Of a stretch of DNA of 64,000 nt, positions 1 to 63,129 are shown piece after piece. The DNA lies in assembly GCA_029465975.1 (NCBI GenBank), contig CM055730.1, positions 21,102,441 to 21,166,440 of the forward strand, in the 5' to 3' direction. The stretch is from Dallia pectoralis. Taxonomy: Eukaryota > Chordata > Actinopteri > Esociformes > Umbridae. The notes beneath the pieces were generated by a model. That model did no database searches. It saw only the letters and a program-made list of their open reading frames with translations, and was not told the DNA's origin. Every line of letters begins with the position of its first letter. Position 1 is the first letter of the stretch. The translations under genes and the position numbers were made by a program.

Positions 1-237
1 AATCCAAAAAGGCAACCAATACATGTAACTCTTTCGAAATCAAACAGTAGCAGGTTGTACTATCAACAGGACGCAAATAGAAAAGGACCCCCTATCTATA
101 CCTGTGATTGAACCCTGATTATTGACAGGTTTGTGGGATAACTTGACAGAAGTGAAGGGTGCGTTTGATTTGTTTGCTTGATTCGTTTGAGTTGCTGCAA
201 GCAGCCGAGCCGATTGAAACAACGAGCCAATCACAAC

Positions 238-346
238 AATGTACCCAGGGACGGACTGGGACTAAAAAACGGCCCTGGACTTTCCTGGAGTACCGGCCGT
301 TGATTCTCCAGATCACACAGATGGCCAGTCCGGCCCTGAATGTACC
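238..346. mobile_element. 93-bp hAT-type MITE with 8-bp target duplication
   Basis: The element runs from 246 to 338. It starts CAGGGACGGACTGG and ends CCAGTCCGGCCCTG, which are inverted repeats matching at 13 of 14 positions. The 8-bp sequence AATGTACC lies directly on both sides (238-245 and 339-346). CAGGG..CCCTG ends and an 8-bp target duplication are the signature of hAT transposons, so this is read as a tiny non-autonomous hAT element. It is too short to encode anything. Confidence 0.75.
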
Positions 347-1360
347 CGAACAGGGAACCGTCACATCTTCGGAACCACATCTGGACGGACAATTCTTCTT
401 ATTGGTGCACTCCAGTCACATAATTACCTTATCAACATTTCCAAGACCCACAAAATACTACTGTCAGAAAAATGATCACCACTCTCAATCAAAATAAGGT
501 TCAGGTGTGCAGCAGGTTATTTGGGGCTTGTGCTGTTTTCGCTCGCAAATTGGAGACTTTTGAGCTGGAAGGATGGATATATATATATATTTGAATTTTG
601 ATTTGATGATCATGTGTCTGGAGTGGCTTAGATGAGATTGCATTAACTTCCCAACAACCCTCGATGAGCTTGAATGCACCCAACTCACCGCTACAAACAA
701 GGCTTTCTTTGCCTGTATGTCATGAGCTGGATATGAACTTGACCGAGACCATTTGAGGTTACACCCGTGTCATTTTTTTAGATGCCCTTTAGGGACTGTT
801 GGTCTCCTGAAGCAATTGTCATGCATTGCTGTTATACTTTAGTTTGTATTCACATTCCCCATACCCTATCCACCCCATAAGGAATAAACCCTGATGAGAC
901 AGCCTGATGAACATGGGCTAAGCATGTCAGAGATAACAGGACATATACAGCAGGATGGGATTTGGCCGTAGCTCACACCACTTTGGACAGTTGAGGAGCG
1001 ATAGCAATGAGAGCCTTAGCATACCATAAGCTTTTTTTCCAGAATGTGTCTGTGATATATACAGTTTTAGGCTCTCTGGGTGTTTTTTCTCTTTTTTATC
1101 TCTGTCTACTGGGAAATGATATACTGGGATGTGTTTCATCTGGCTCCCAGCTGCTGACCCCTTGAGTCTGGATTCCAACTATGCACCCAGTCTAACTGCC
1201 TGTCCAATTGTGTGAACTTCTTTAGATCTGGTTATCTCTAGAGATCTTGCTATTTCTTCTGTCATGGTTAAAGACTTGCCCCTGTCAGATCATTTCTGTG
1301 TGTATTTTGAATAATTGATTACTCCGGATGTTCAAGTAAACTCTGTTTCTGTTAAGAAAT
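347..1360. other. no feature recognised
   Basis: Ordinary AT-rich non-coding sequence, presumably intron 1 of ttc7a. A short TA run lies near 575. I see no exon, array or transposon end here. Confidence 0.5.
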
Positions 1361-3159
1361 GGGTCGTTAATCTCTCATCTCATCTCATCTCCAACCGCTT
1401 ATCCGGGGTCGGGTCGCGGGGGTAGCAGCTCTAGCAGGGGACCCCAAACTTCCCTTTCCCGGGCAACATTAGCCAGCTCTGACTGGGGAATCCCGAGGCG
1501 TTCCCAGGCCAGTGTGGAGATATAATCTCTCCACCTAGTCCTGGGTCTTCCCCGAGGTCTCCTCCCAGCTGGACGTGCCTGGAACACCTCTCTAGGGAGG
1601 CGCCCAGGTGGCATTCGTACAAGATGCCCGAACCACCTCAACTGGCTCCTTTCTATGCAAAGGAGCAGCGGCTCTACTCCGAGTTCCTCTCGGATGACCA
1701 TTTCGGCCGCTTGTACCCGCGATCTCGTTCTTTCGGTCATGACCCAGCTTTCATGACCATAGGTGAGGGTAGGAACAAAGATTGACCGGTAGATCGAGAG
1801 CTTTGCCTTTCGGCTCAGCTCTCTTTTCGTCACAACGGTGCGGTGAAGCGAATGCAACACCGCCCCCGCTGCTCCGATCCTCCGACCAATCTCCCGCTCC
1901 ATTGTTCCCTCACTCGCGAACAAGACCCCGAAGTACTTGAACTCCTTCACTTGGAGTAAGGACTCATTCCCTACCCGGAGTAGGCACTCCACCGGTTTCC
2001 TGCTGAGAGTCATGGCCTCAGATTTAGAGGTGCTAACCCTCATCCCAGCCGCTTCACACTCGGCTGCGAACCGATCCAGTGAGTGCTGAAGGTCACCGAC
2101 CGATGAGGCCATCAGGACCACATCATCCGCAAAAAGCAGTGATGTGACCATCAGCCCACCGAACGGGAACCCCTCCCCCCCATGACTACGCCTTGATATC
2201 CTGTCCATGAATATTACAAACAGGATTGGTGACAAAGCGCAGCCCCGGCAGAGGCCAACCCCCACCGGGAACGAATCCGACTTACTGCCGAGGACACGGA
2301 CACAGCTCATGCTTTGAGCGTACAGAGATTGGATGGCCCTGAGAAGAGACCCCCTCACCCCATACTCCCGCAGCACCTCCCACAAAAGATCCCGGGGTAC
2401 CCGGTCATACGCCTTCTCCAGATCCACAAAACACATGTAGACTGGATGGGCATACTCCCAGGCCCCCTCCAGGATCCTTGCGAGAGTAAAGAGCTGGTCT
2501 GTGGTTCCCCGGCCAGGACGAAAACCGCATTGTTCCTCTTCAATCCGAGGTTCGACTATTGGCCGAACCCTCCTTTCCAGCACTTTGGAGTACACTTTAC
2601 CAGGGAGGCTGAGGAGTCTGATACCTCTGTAATTGGCACACACTCTCTGGTCCCCCTTTTTGAAGAGGGGAACCACCACCCCGGTCTGCCACTCCTCTGG
2701 CACTGTCCCAGACTTCCATTCAATGTTGAAAAGGCGTGTCAACCAAGACAGCCCTTCCCCACCCAAAGCTTTTAGCATTTCTGGACGAATCTCATCAGTC
2801 CCTGGGGCTTTGCCACTGTGCAGTTGTTTGACTACCTCAGCGACTTCCCCCAGGGAAACTGACGATGACCCTCCATCAGCCTCCAGCTCTGCCCCTATAC
2901 TAGAGGGCGTGTAGGTCGGATTCAGGAGCTCCTCAAAATGCTCTTTCCAGCGCCCGATCACATCATCAGTTGAGGTCAACAGTGTCCCATCCTTACTGTA
3001 CACAGCTTGGATGGTTCCCCGTTTTCCCCTTCTGAGGTGCCGAACGGTTTTCCAGAAGCATTTTGGTGCCGACCGAAAGTCCTTCTCCATAGCTTCTCCA
3101 AACTTCTCCCACACCCGCTGCTTTGCCTCTGACACGGCAGCGGCTGCAGGGTCGTTAAT
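1361..3159 (-). mobile_element. 5'-truncated non-LTR retrotransposon (LINE), copy 1
   Basis: Element body 1372-3148 on the minus strand, bounded by a perfect 11-bp target duplication GGGTCGTTAAT at 1361-1371 and 3149-3159. The 3' end is a short run of the pentamer GATGA (TCTCA as written), following the end of the reverse transcriptase reading frame. The 5' end is cut inside the ORF, so the endonuclease domain expected at the N terminus is missing. It shares its family with the copy at 60654-62050, in the opposite orientation. I cannot assign the LINE clade with certainty. Confidence 0.9.
1399..3135 (-). pseudogene. LINE reverse transcriptase fragment, 578 residues, open
   Basis: Open frame of 578 residues on the minus strand. 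Visible in order: palm motif VDLEKAYDRVPRD (about residues 237-249), the catalytic FADD box (335-338, the F/Y-A-D-D motif of reverse transcriptases), and a C-terminal part with RWFGHLVRMPPGR. It would copy the element's RNA at the nicked target. The N-terminal endonuclease is absent through 5' truncation. Compared with the copy at 60654, an in-frame 54-bp piece (18 residues) is missing near 1700, just before VIREEL. The start Met is simply the first in the truncated frame. The copy is probably dead for retrotransposition although its frame is intact. Confidence 0.88.
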
Positions 3160-4368
3160 GAGAGTACTAATGCTCAGTTTATAGAGGCCATAGCTAAAAA
3201 CAATAAGTGCAGAGTCAGTTGATGTACTCCTGGGTCATTTTAATGGCAAAATATTGAATATTACACATTGCGTTGCATCGGTAAAGGTAAAGAAATGTAG
3301 GAAAAGCTGAACGCAAGTGGAGGAAAACTAAGCTTTAAATCCACTACGACGTCTATAAACAAAGCCTTTGTAGCTTCAACCATGAGTTACGCAGGGCTAG
3401 ACAGCAACATTTATCAGGAATGAACAACAAGAATGTCAACAATATCTGCACTCTGTTTGCCATGGTCGACATGCTTACCAACCCCCTAAAGCAGATAGCA
3501 CCAGAACTTCTGTCCACTGAGAAATCTAATGAATTTGCATGTTTCTTTAGTATAAAAAATCCAAAGTATTAGGCAGACCATCAGAACTACACTGTTAAAC
3601 AAGGACACTGTATCGCCACTACAACCGCCAAAAAAATAACTTGGCTATTAGGTTACAATTTAATAAGACATAAAGCGGCGAAGAGATGTTTTAAATGTGA
3701 TGTGATAAATTACTGAACAGTGAAGGCCCCAAAAACATTTCTGATATGTTTGAAGATTTTAAGCCAAGCAGGACTCTTATAGATCATTGAACTCAGGACA
3801 GCAAGTAGACCCCAGATTCCAAACTAAACATGGTGAAGCTGCATTCAGCAGTTCCGCTGCATGCAACTGAAATAAACTACCAGAAGTTTTTTGATGTGCT
3901 CCAAAAGTATACATTTTTAAAGCCAGGTTAAAAACATTCCTTATCACATGCTATAACTGAGTGCTTAAACTTAACCACACTGTTATGTTTATTTTACATT
4001 TTTATGTTGTTTTGTTATTCGTTATTTCGTTCCGTTTATCTATTTGTATTTTCTCTTCCATATTGAATTGCCTATTTGATGTTTTCATTAGTTTTTATTT
4101 TAATAAATGGCATAAATGACTCCATTGGGTAAAGGTTGTAAATACCTTTTTAATAAAACTATTTATGACCCATTCGGGGCCTTGGTAAAACAGGCTGTAC
4201 AGTAAACATCTTTGGGAAACAGTATTTAATTGAGGATGAATATAAAATCCATGTATTATATTATTGTTTATTTTTGTCATTGTAAATCACACTGAATTGC
4301 TTCTATGTATGTTTTGTGCTCTAGTCTATAATAAATTTTCTTGCTTCCCTGCTTGTGCCCTCCACCAG
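3160..4368. other. intron 1 sequence, no feature
   Basis: AT-rich non-coding sequence between the LINE and exon 2 of ttc7a. I looked for the N-terminal coding exon of ttc7a in 1-4368 and did not find it, so exon 1 and the promoter are presumed to lie upstream of the window. Confidence 0.5.
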
Positions 4369-55849
<51,481 letters not shown>

Positions 55850-55939
55850 TGAGCAGACCCAGGGTTCCACGTTAGAACATGGTTACTACACTCGCACGGA
55901 CACAAACACAAACACACATGTTCATTTAGAAGCAATATA

Positions 55940-57050
55940 CACTGATGAGCCAGAACATTATGACCATGCCAAATCAGTGGCGACCCGCCAAGACATGAAC
56001 TATACGAGACCTTTGAACTTGTCCAGATGGAATCTGACCACGGTGCAGTTTTGACTCTCATCATGGGCACTCTGACCAGTCTGCGGCTACGCTGCCCAAT
56101 ACACAGCAGGGTGTGATGCATTGTGGGTTGTGACACATTCCTCACGTAAACATTCTTTTCTGTCCCACAGTAGACCTTTTGTCCGTTTGGACCAGCCTTT
56201 CTTGCCCTGGTGCATTGGTATATCTTGGGCGCCCAACACCCTGTCACAAATGTGTGTTTTGTCCCTCCTAAGACCACTGTTGGTAGGTGCTCACCACTGC
56301 TGACCGGGAGCACCACACAAGTCTGACCTACAAGTCTGGCCCACAAGTCTGACCCACAAGTCTGACCCACAAGTCTGACCCACAAGTCTGACCCAGTCGT
56401 CTGACCCAGTCCTCTGACCCAGTCGTCTGACCCAGTCGTCTGACCCAGTCCTCTGACCCAGTCGTCTGACCCAGTCCTCTGACCCAGTCCTCTGACCCAG
56501 TCCTCTGACCCAGTCCTCTGACCCAGTCCTCTGACCCAGTCCTCTGACCCAGTCGTCTGACCCAGTCCTCTGACCCAGTCATCTGACCCAGTCCTCTGAC
56601 CCAGTCGTCTGACCCAGTCCTCTGACCCAGTCGTCTGACCCAGTCCTCTGACCCAGTCCTCTGACCCAGTCGTCTGACCCAGTCCTCTGACCCAGTCGTC
56701 TGACCCAGTCGTCTGACCCAGTCCTCTGACCCAGTCGTCTGACCCAGTCGTCTGACCCAGTCCTCTGACCCAGTCCTCTGACCCAGTCGTCTGACCCAGT
56801 CCTCTGACCCAGTCCTCTGACCCAGTCCTCTGACCCAGTCCTCTGACCCAGTCCTCTGACCCAGTCATCTGACCACAACAATTTGAGTCACTCAGGTCTT
56901 TTCTCCGGTCCATTTCTCCATGTGTCCAACATGTTGACCTCGGGGACAGAACGTTCGCCCGCCATCTAATCTTCCCAGATCTTCAGGTGTGTCCTTTTTA
57001 GGAGATGATCAATGTTATTCGTTTCACCTTAATGTTTTGTCTCATCAGTG
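55940..57050 (-). mobile_element. Tc1-like element, internally deleted, with internal 13-bp array
   Basis: Left end TA-CACTGATGAGCC at 55938-55951, right end CTCATCAGTG to 57050 (flanking TA mutated to AG). Same family as 37560-39961. On the minus strand the transposase start reads MDRRKDLSD, followed by GQMTGSEDWVRG expanded into the array. Beyond the array come SSGEHLPTV, CWAPKIYQC and RRLVRVPMMR, the normal following segments of this transposase. The catalytic core and C terminus are gone. It lies about 90 bp after the ttc7a stop codon, so it probably sits in the 3' UTR. Confidence 0.85.
56317..56872. repeat. 13-bp minisatellite (GACCCAGTCCTCT), ~42 copies
   Basis: Units of CCAGTCCTCTGAC with CCAGTCGTCTGAC and, at the left end, CCACAAGTCTGAC. 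It lies inside the N-terminal transposase region of the Tc1-like remnant; the same sequence is single-copy at 37735-37747 (GACTGGGTCAGAG) in the other family member. Confidence 0.96.
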
Positions 57051-57059
57051 AGTCACCTT

Positions 57060-60017
57060 ATAGATTTTTCTCATTTTTTGTTCTCCTTTTTGTCTCAGTT
57101 CACTTCCTCCTCTCCTCGTCATGTTATCATATCAGCATCTATATACAGAATATGACTAATGGAGTTATTCATCCCATGCATCTCTAGACAGGTCAAGTGT
57201 ACAACACTGTTTATCTGGATATCCGGCTTTTTCCCGTCCAACGCTTGCCTCTTTCCAACCAGGCTTTCTGGAAAGCTGGGAATTTCGGTTATGTGACCAC
57301 AGTGTTGTGGCCCGATGTATGAGCCCCCAACCCCCCTCCAGTCCAGTGAAACACTCCTGTGTTCTTGTTGTTCTCGCAGACGGACTGAGTGCTCCCTGTC
57401 AGTGTGTTCAACTGAAAATCCCAGTATGTGGGGTTTACATCATTGGTTGTTTGTATTGTAAGGAAGCGATAAGGCTGGAGGAGTGGTGTTTGGCCACTGA
57501 TAAGGGCTGCTTTAAGGGCTGTTTTTGTGCTACAACACAGTGATACAACACAGTGCTACAACACGGTGCTATACAACATGAACTACCTGGATACAGTCCT
57601 TGTGGTATAGTGGCCAAATACCACAACTCCTCCAGGTGACCGACTGCTATTATGAACCGCTTAACAATGTAATTAGAACAGTAGAATTCATGCTTTATCC
57701 TATCCATCATATAGAGTTTCATATATCACTGCATTTAATATAATATCTCAGGCGTTTAGCAGACAGGGCATATGCCGCCCAGTTTCTCTATGTGTATTGT
57801 ATTATTGATGATGCGTGCTTGTTTTAAACTCATCCTGATGAACAATGACAGGAAATCACTGTGGGTGTGCGTGTCTTCATTGCCTCATCACTAGTCTTCA
57901 TCACTAGTCTTCATCACTAGTCCCATCACTTCCCAGTGCCTAACCATATTAATATGGCCAGTGGGACTGGGGCTGCTATCTTATGTAATTCTGCCAGCAC
58001 ATTTTATGCTTCATCTCACTACCCCCCTCCTCTGTTCCTTACTCTCTATCCTCTCTTTTCAGATTTTTCCCCTCTATTTTTTCTTTCTTTTTCTCTATCT
58101 CTTTATCCTTCCTTACTATCTGGCTATCTTTCTCTCCTTCTCTCTCTCTCCCTGTCACATTCTTCTTTCTCTTCACCCTTTCTCTCTCATCATCCTTTTT
58201 CTCTCTTACGTCACTCTGTTTCTTCATATTTCCTCTCTTTTGCTTCCCTCTCTCTTCATATTTCCTCTCTTTTGCTTCCCTCTCTCTTCATATTTCCTCT
58301 CTTTTGCTTCCCTCTCTCTCTCTTCATCCTTCCTTTCTCTCTCGATTTCTTTCCAGCTGATGCAATGTGATGTGGCTTGGTTGCCTAGCAGCCATCCCTA
58401 GTTTGAGTAACTGGGGGAAGCAGAGAGATATCTAGTCTTCTGGGCAACACACAACCCCCTTTACACACACACACGCAGATGCAGATAATGCCACTGTTGT
58501 GCTGCGCAGACAGTCTGTTTGATGTCAATTTTCTGTCAGTGTGTAGCATGAGTCTGCTGTAATCAATGTCTCTCTGTTGCACATTGATTTCCCTTTTGAA
58601 GAAGAAGATTGCCCGTGTCCTCCGCAAGCGTCATTTATTAGCCCTTGAACACCCCGGGATTGAGTTATGATTAACTCTGTCAGCCTTTTTGTTTCGCGTG
58701 GGCCGGCTTCACTCACACATCAACCGTGTTGTGTGTGTGTGTCTTCATTTTAAGTTGACTTGTCACCATCCTCTGCTTCCACCATTCACCATATATATCC
58801 TTCCCCTTGTTAGCCTGTCTGTGACACCTGATTGGACGATTGTGTGGGGGTTCTATGGCCCAATCCAGCAGTCTCCTCTGGGACCCTCAGACATTTCACA
58901 ATTATGTGGTTGTCCTTAGCTATATGTCAACCGATTCGCCAGTCAAAAGTGTATAATTAGTTGAGCAGTGGGATGAGGTGTGCTAACTGAAATAGATCAA
59001 ATGTATGGGATGGCAATCTCAATGGAAAGGTATGAGAGCTGTATGTACACAGGGTATGATCTATTGTGTAAGGGTGAAATACTACGGAGTTATCTACGCT
59101 GTTATTTTAAGCAAATTGTACCTAAGCAAACATTTCCTTACTTAGTTACATTACCCAAAACATTTTTATAATAAATTTGTCTCTGGAATGAATATACTGA
59201 ATATGCCTGACATTACTTTTAATTACAAATTAGGTTCCCTCTCTTTTCCTCACTCACTTCCCTTGATTGTTCTTTCACTGCAGGTAGAGAAAACAGTGAA
59301 ATGTCCAACTCCAGTATGTGGCAAAGTAAGGCTCTGCTGGAGCGAACCATACTATCTCATTCCCCATGGTCAAACTGTGGAGTCACTGGTCCGCCAACAA
59401 ATAAATCCCTGTATTGAAATCAAATAATAAATCAGTTAATTCCTTTTAATGAAGGCAAAACGTGTATTAAATTCCATTTAAAGCTGAATTCCAAGCAACT
59501 TCACCACAGGAGAATTCCTTCAGACCTTAGTGCTGACTTTAACACGAGCACTACTGAGATGGTGCAACCCAAGTAAAGGGAAATGACTGACCAATACTCC
59601 AAAAAGTACAAGTACAAAGAAAAAAATTTATCATCTTCCGAGTGAGTTCTCTTGTACCCGTTGTGACTGGAGTCTCTATAGACCAAAGGGTTTAACATTG
59701 TAAAGATGTCTTCTTCACAGGTCCTCAAATAACAACATACTGAACTTTTAACACTATATTTGGACTATTCATCCTTCAACACCTGCACCTGATATGATAA
59801 TTGTGGGCTCAGAGGTAGCCCTGTTAAACGCTTTTAGATTCTATGAAATGTGCTACTGGAGTTGTCATTTATTCCTTTTGACGTACTCCCTAAACACACA
59901 GTGCATAAAGAACCACGTTCAGAGATGTCCTGCGTCACATATACTGTACATGAAATGAGCTTGACTAGTAAATATTATCATTAACAAGGTTAGAAATAAT
60001 GATCTGTGTCATATTCC
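57060..60017. other. downstream of ttc7a, no gene recognised
   Basis: Pyrimidine-rich stretch at 58010-58350, containing three to four 32-bp repeats with TCTTCATATTTCCTCTCTTT. An AATAAA lies at 59170, but nothing ties it to the ttc7a mRNA. A CAG-preceded open frame at 59284-59427 has no known similarity. Confidence 0.5.
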
Positions 60018-60640
60018 TTGTGATCCAAACACCTCAATTTTAGATGTGACTGTCCATAACACTTTTTCAATCTTCTTCTGTCTAGTGTCTATTCTTTGGC
60101 AATATTAGTCTATTTTTATTGGCCAGTCTGATATGGCTTGTTGTCTGCAGATCTGCCTAGTAGACCAGCATCACTGTTGACATTGAGACCGGTGTTCTGC
60201 GGGTACTATTTAATGATGCTGCCAGTTGAGGACCTGTGAGGCGTCTGTTTCTTAAACGAGACACTAATGTACTTGTCCTCTTGCTCATCCCACTCCTCTT
60301 TCTATTCTGGTTAGATACAGTTTGTGCTGTTCAGTGAAAGACGTAGGACAAAGCGTTGTAAGAGATCTTCAGTTTCTTGGCAATTTTTCAATTGGAGTGG
60401 CCTTCATTTCTCAGAACAAGTACAAACTGATGATTTGGCGAAAAAGTAATTTGTCTCTGGCCATTTTGAGCCTGTAATCAAACCCATAGTAGCAGATGCT
60501 TCAGTTAGTGAACTCATCTAAAAGAGGCAAATTGTATTGCTTCTTTACAGCACAACAGTTTTCAGTTGTGCGAAAATAATTGCGAATGGGTTTTCTAATA
60601 TATTTGCCTTTTAAAATGTTAATCTTGGATTAACAAACAC

Positions 60641-62063
60641 AACATGTCATTGGGACAGTGCCAGAGGAGTGGCAGACCGGGGTGGTGGTTCCCCTCTTTA
60701 AAAAGGGGGACCAGAGAGTGTGTGCCAATTACAGAGGTATCACACTCCTCAGCCTCCCTGGTAAAGTGTACTCCAAAGTGCTGGAAAGGAGGGTTCGGCC
60801 AATAGTCGAACCTCAGATTGAAGAGGAACAATGCGGTTTTCGTCCTGGCCGGGGAACCACGGACCAGCTCTTTACTCTCGCAAGGATCCTGGAGGGGGCC
60901 TGGGAGTATGCCCATCCAGTCTACATGTGTTTTGTGGATCTGGAGAAGGCGTATGACCGGGTACCCCGGGATCTTTTGTGGGAGGTGCTGCGGGAGTATG
61001 GGGTGAGGGGGTCTCTTCTCAGGGCCATCCAATCTCTGTACGCTCAAAGCATGAGCTGTGTCCGTGTCCTCGGCAGTAAGTCGGATTCGTTCCAGGTGGG
61101 GGTTGGCCTCCGCCAGGGCTGCGCTTTGTCACCAATCCTGTTTGTAATATTCATGGACAGGATATCAAGGCGTAGTCATGGGGGGGAGGGGTTCCCGTTC
61201 GGTGGGCTGATGGTCACATCACTGCTTTTTGCGGATGATGTGGTCCTGATGGCCTCATCGGTCGGTGACCTTCAGCACTCACTGGATCGGTTCGCAGCCG
61301 AGTGTGAAGCGGCTGGGATGAGGGTTAGCACCTCTAAATCTGAGGCCATGACTCTCAGCAGGAAACCGGTGGAGTGCCTACTCCGGGTAGGGAATGAGTC
61401 CTTACTCCAAGTGAAGGAGTTCAAGTACCTCGGGGTCTTGTTCGCGAGTGAGGGAACAATGGAGCGGGAGATTGGTCGGAGGATCGGAGCAGCGGGGGCG
61501 GTGTTGCATTCGCTTCACCGCACCGTTGTGACGAAAAGAGAGCTGAGCTGAAAGGCAAAGCTCTCGATCTACCGGTCAATCTTTGTTCCTACCCTCACCT
61601 ATGGTCATGAAAGCTGGGTCATGACCGAAAGAACTAGATCGCGGGTACAAGCGGCCGAAATGGGTTTTCTCAGAAAGGTGGCTGGCCTCTCCCTTAGGGA
61701 TAGGGTGAGAAGCTCAGTCATCCGAGAGGAACTCGGAGTAGAGCCGCTGCTCCTTTGCATAGAAAGGAGCCAGTTGAGGTGGTTCGGGCATCTTGTACGA
61801 ATGCCACCTGGGCGCCTCCCTAGAGAGGTGTTCCAGGCACGTCCAGCTGGGAGGAGACCTCGGGGAAGACCCAGGACTAGGTGGAGAGATTATATCTCCA
61901 CACTGGCCTGGGAACGCCTCGGGATTCCCCAGTCAGAGCTGGCTAATGTTGCCCGGGAAAGGGAAGTTTGGGGTCCCCTGCTAGAGCTGCTACCCCCGCG
62001 ACCCGACCCCGGATAAGCGGTTGAAGATGAGATGAGAGATGAGAGATGAGAACATGTCATTGG
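60641..62063 (+). mobile_element. 5'-truncated LINE, copy 2, inserted in a Tc1-like element
   Basis: Element 60654-62050, flanked by a perfect 13-bp target duplication AACATGTCATTGG (60641-60653 and 62051-62063). The 3' tail is GATGA/GAGAT repeats after CCCCGGATAAGCGGTTG. Same family as copy 1, opposite strand, with only scattered differences, so both are fairly recent. Confidence 0.92.
60658..62016 (+). pseudogene. LINE reverse transcriptase fragment with one nonsense mutation
   Basis: The frame starts at PEEWQTGVVVPLFKKGDQ, so the endonuclease and part of the fingers are missing by 5' truncation. The palm motif VDLEKAYDRVPRD and the catalytic FADD box are present. At 61549-61551 a TGA replaces the CGA Arg codon found in copy 1 (LSRKAKL there), the typical result of CpG decay. 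After it the same frame continues open to 62016 and contains the 18-residue segment (GFLRKVAGLSLRDRVRSS) missing from copy 1. Confidence 0.9.
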
Positions 62064-62164
62064 AACACAGAAGTGATGGTTGCTGATAATGGGCTTGTCC
62101 ACTGAAATTCTACTATGGAGACCGATGCCCATAAACAAATAAAGACCTTCCACAACCAGAAGCC

Positions 62165-62935
62165 TTAGATGAACAAAGAGAACAGACCACTACAGAAGGC
62201 TCGTGTTGCCGCTTTCAGATCTTGTGATAAGGAGGCCTACAGCTCATCCAGGTCCAACCTAAAAAGGGGCATCAAGATGGCCAAACACGCCCACAAACTG
62301 AGAACCGAGGAGCATTTCCACAAAAACTCTGACCCTCGACGCATGTGACAGGGCCTTCAAGCCATCTCTTACCCTACCCCCTGAGCCACTGATGCCTCCA
62401 TTACCAACAAGCTGAAGACCTTCTATCCCCACTTCGACAAGGACAATGATGTCCCAGGCATAGAATTGGAGCTGGTCCATCAACACCACAACCCCGGTCA
62501 AAAAGGCGCAACAGCGACTGTACTTTTAAAGGAAGTTAACGAAGGCCCAGCTATCTACTAACATCCTGGTCAACTTTTACCGCTGCACGGTCGAGAGCAT
62601 TCTAACCATCTGTGCCACAGTCTGGTAAAACGGTTGCTCTGCAGCCGATCATAAGTCCCTGCAGCGAGTGAGGAAAACCGCCCAGCGCATCATTGGTGTC
62701 CAGCTCCCTGCCATCAAAGACATCTGGCACAAGCGCTGCTGAGAGGGCGTGGCATTATCAGGGACCCCTCATACCCAAGCCATAGACTGTTTCAATCAAT
62801 CACATTTATTTTATGAAGCCCTTTTTACAACAAGGTTATCACAAAGTGTTTTTACAATAAGCCTTAGGAACCAGCCTTAGGAACGGTTTCTTCCCAGCTG
62901 CTGTTAAGGTGCTGATGTGTGAAACCCTTAAATAA
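62165..62935 (+). pseudogene. degenerate second-family LINE (CR1/Rex1-like) remnant
   Basis: Decayed + strand frames read SSRSNLKRGIKMAKHAHK near 62236, then DPRRM.QGLQAI, and after an internal deletion NFYRCTVESILTICATVW (from about 62571) and LQRVRKTAQRIIG with QLPAIKDIWHKRC. These are the conserved C-terminal segments of fish CR1/Rex1-type LINE proteins as I remember them. It has several stops and frame breaks and a SINE-like insertion near its end, after which NRFLPSC resumes. Confidence 0.65.
62793..62880 (+). repeat. SINE-like fragment nested in the LINE remnant
   Basis: TCAATCAATCACATTTATTT then GAAGCCCTTTTTACAACAAG matches the start of the 38024 repeat. It splits the LINE C-terminal frame. 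GCCTTAGGAAC occurs twice next to it (about 62851 and 62865), possibly a target duplication. Confidence 0.6.
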
Positions 62936-63129
62936 CCTTGCCATGCAATCTGCTAATTTCTTTTTTCAATTTAACCTTTATTCAACCAAGTTAAAACAGG
63001 ATGAGGTATATGTGGTTCTGTTGAGCAGCATTGATAACGCAGTAGCAACTATATTTAAAAATATAATAATACAATGAGTATCTATATACAGGACGTACAA
63101 AAATTAAAGTGTGTCTAGCAGGTAGGTCA

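Larger units (their letters stand above)
60018..62160 (-). mobile_element. Tc1-like transposon, N-terminal half, split by a LINE
   Basis: Pieces 60018-60653 and 62064-about 62160 are parts of one older element. The minus strand at 60100-60470 matches, in decayed frames, the N-terminal part of a common fish Tc1-like transposase (segments like MAR-N at 60460, EMKATPIEKLP, then GPQLAAS near 60225). The remaining right end, after the LINE, continues the element's non-coding end (ATGGTTGCTGATAATGGG). It belongs to the same family as 28777-29425. Confidence 0.7.

Noticed and set aside
1..4368. Search for ttc7a exon 1
   Set aside because: No start codon followed by the expected N-terminal helix and a phase-1 donor was found; presumed upstream of the window.
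59284..59427. Possible exon after CACTGCAG with an open frame to TAA
   Set aside because: No recognisable protein similarity, no partner exons and no supporting neighbour gene.
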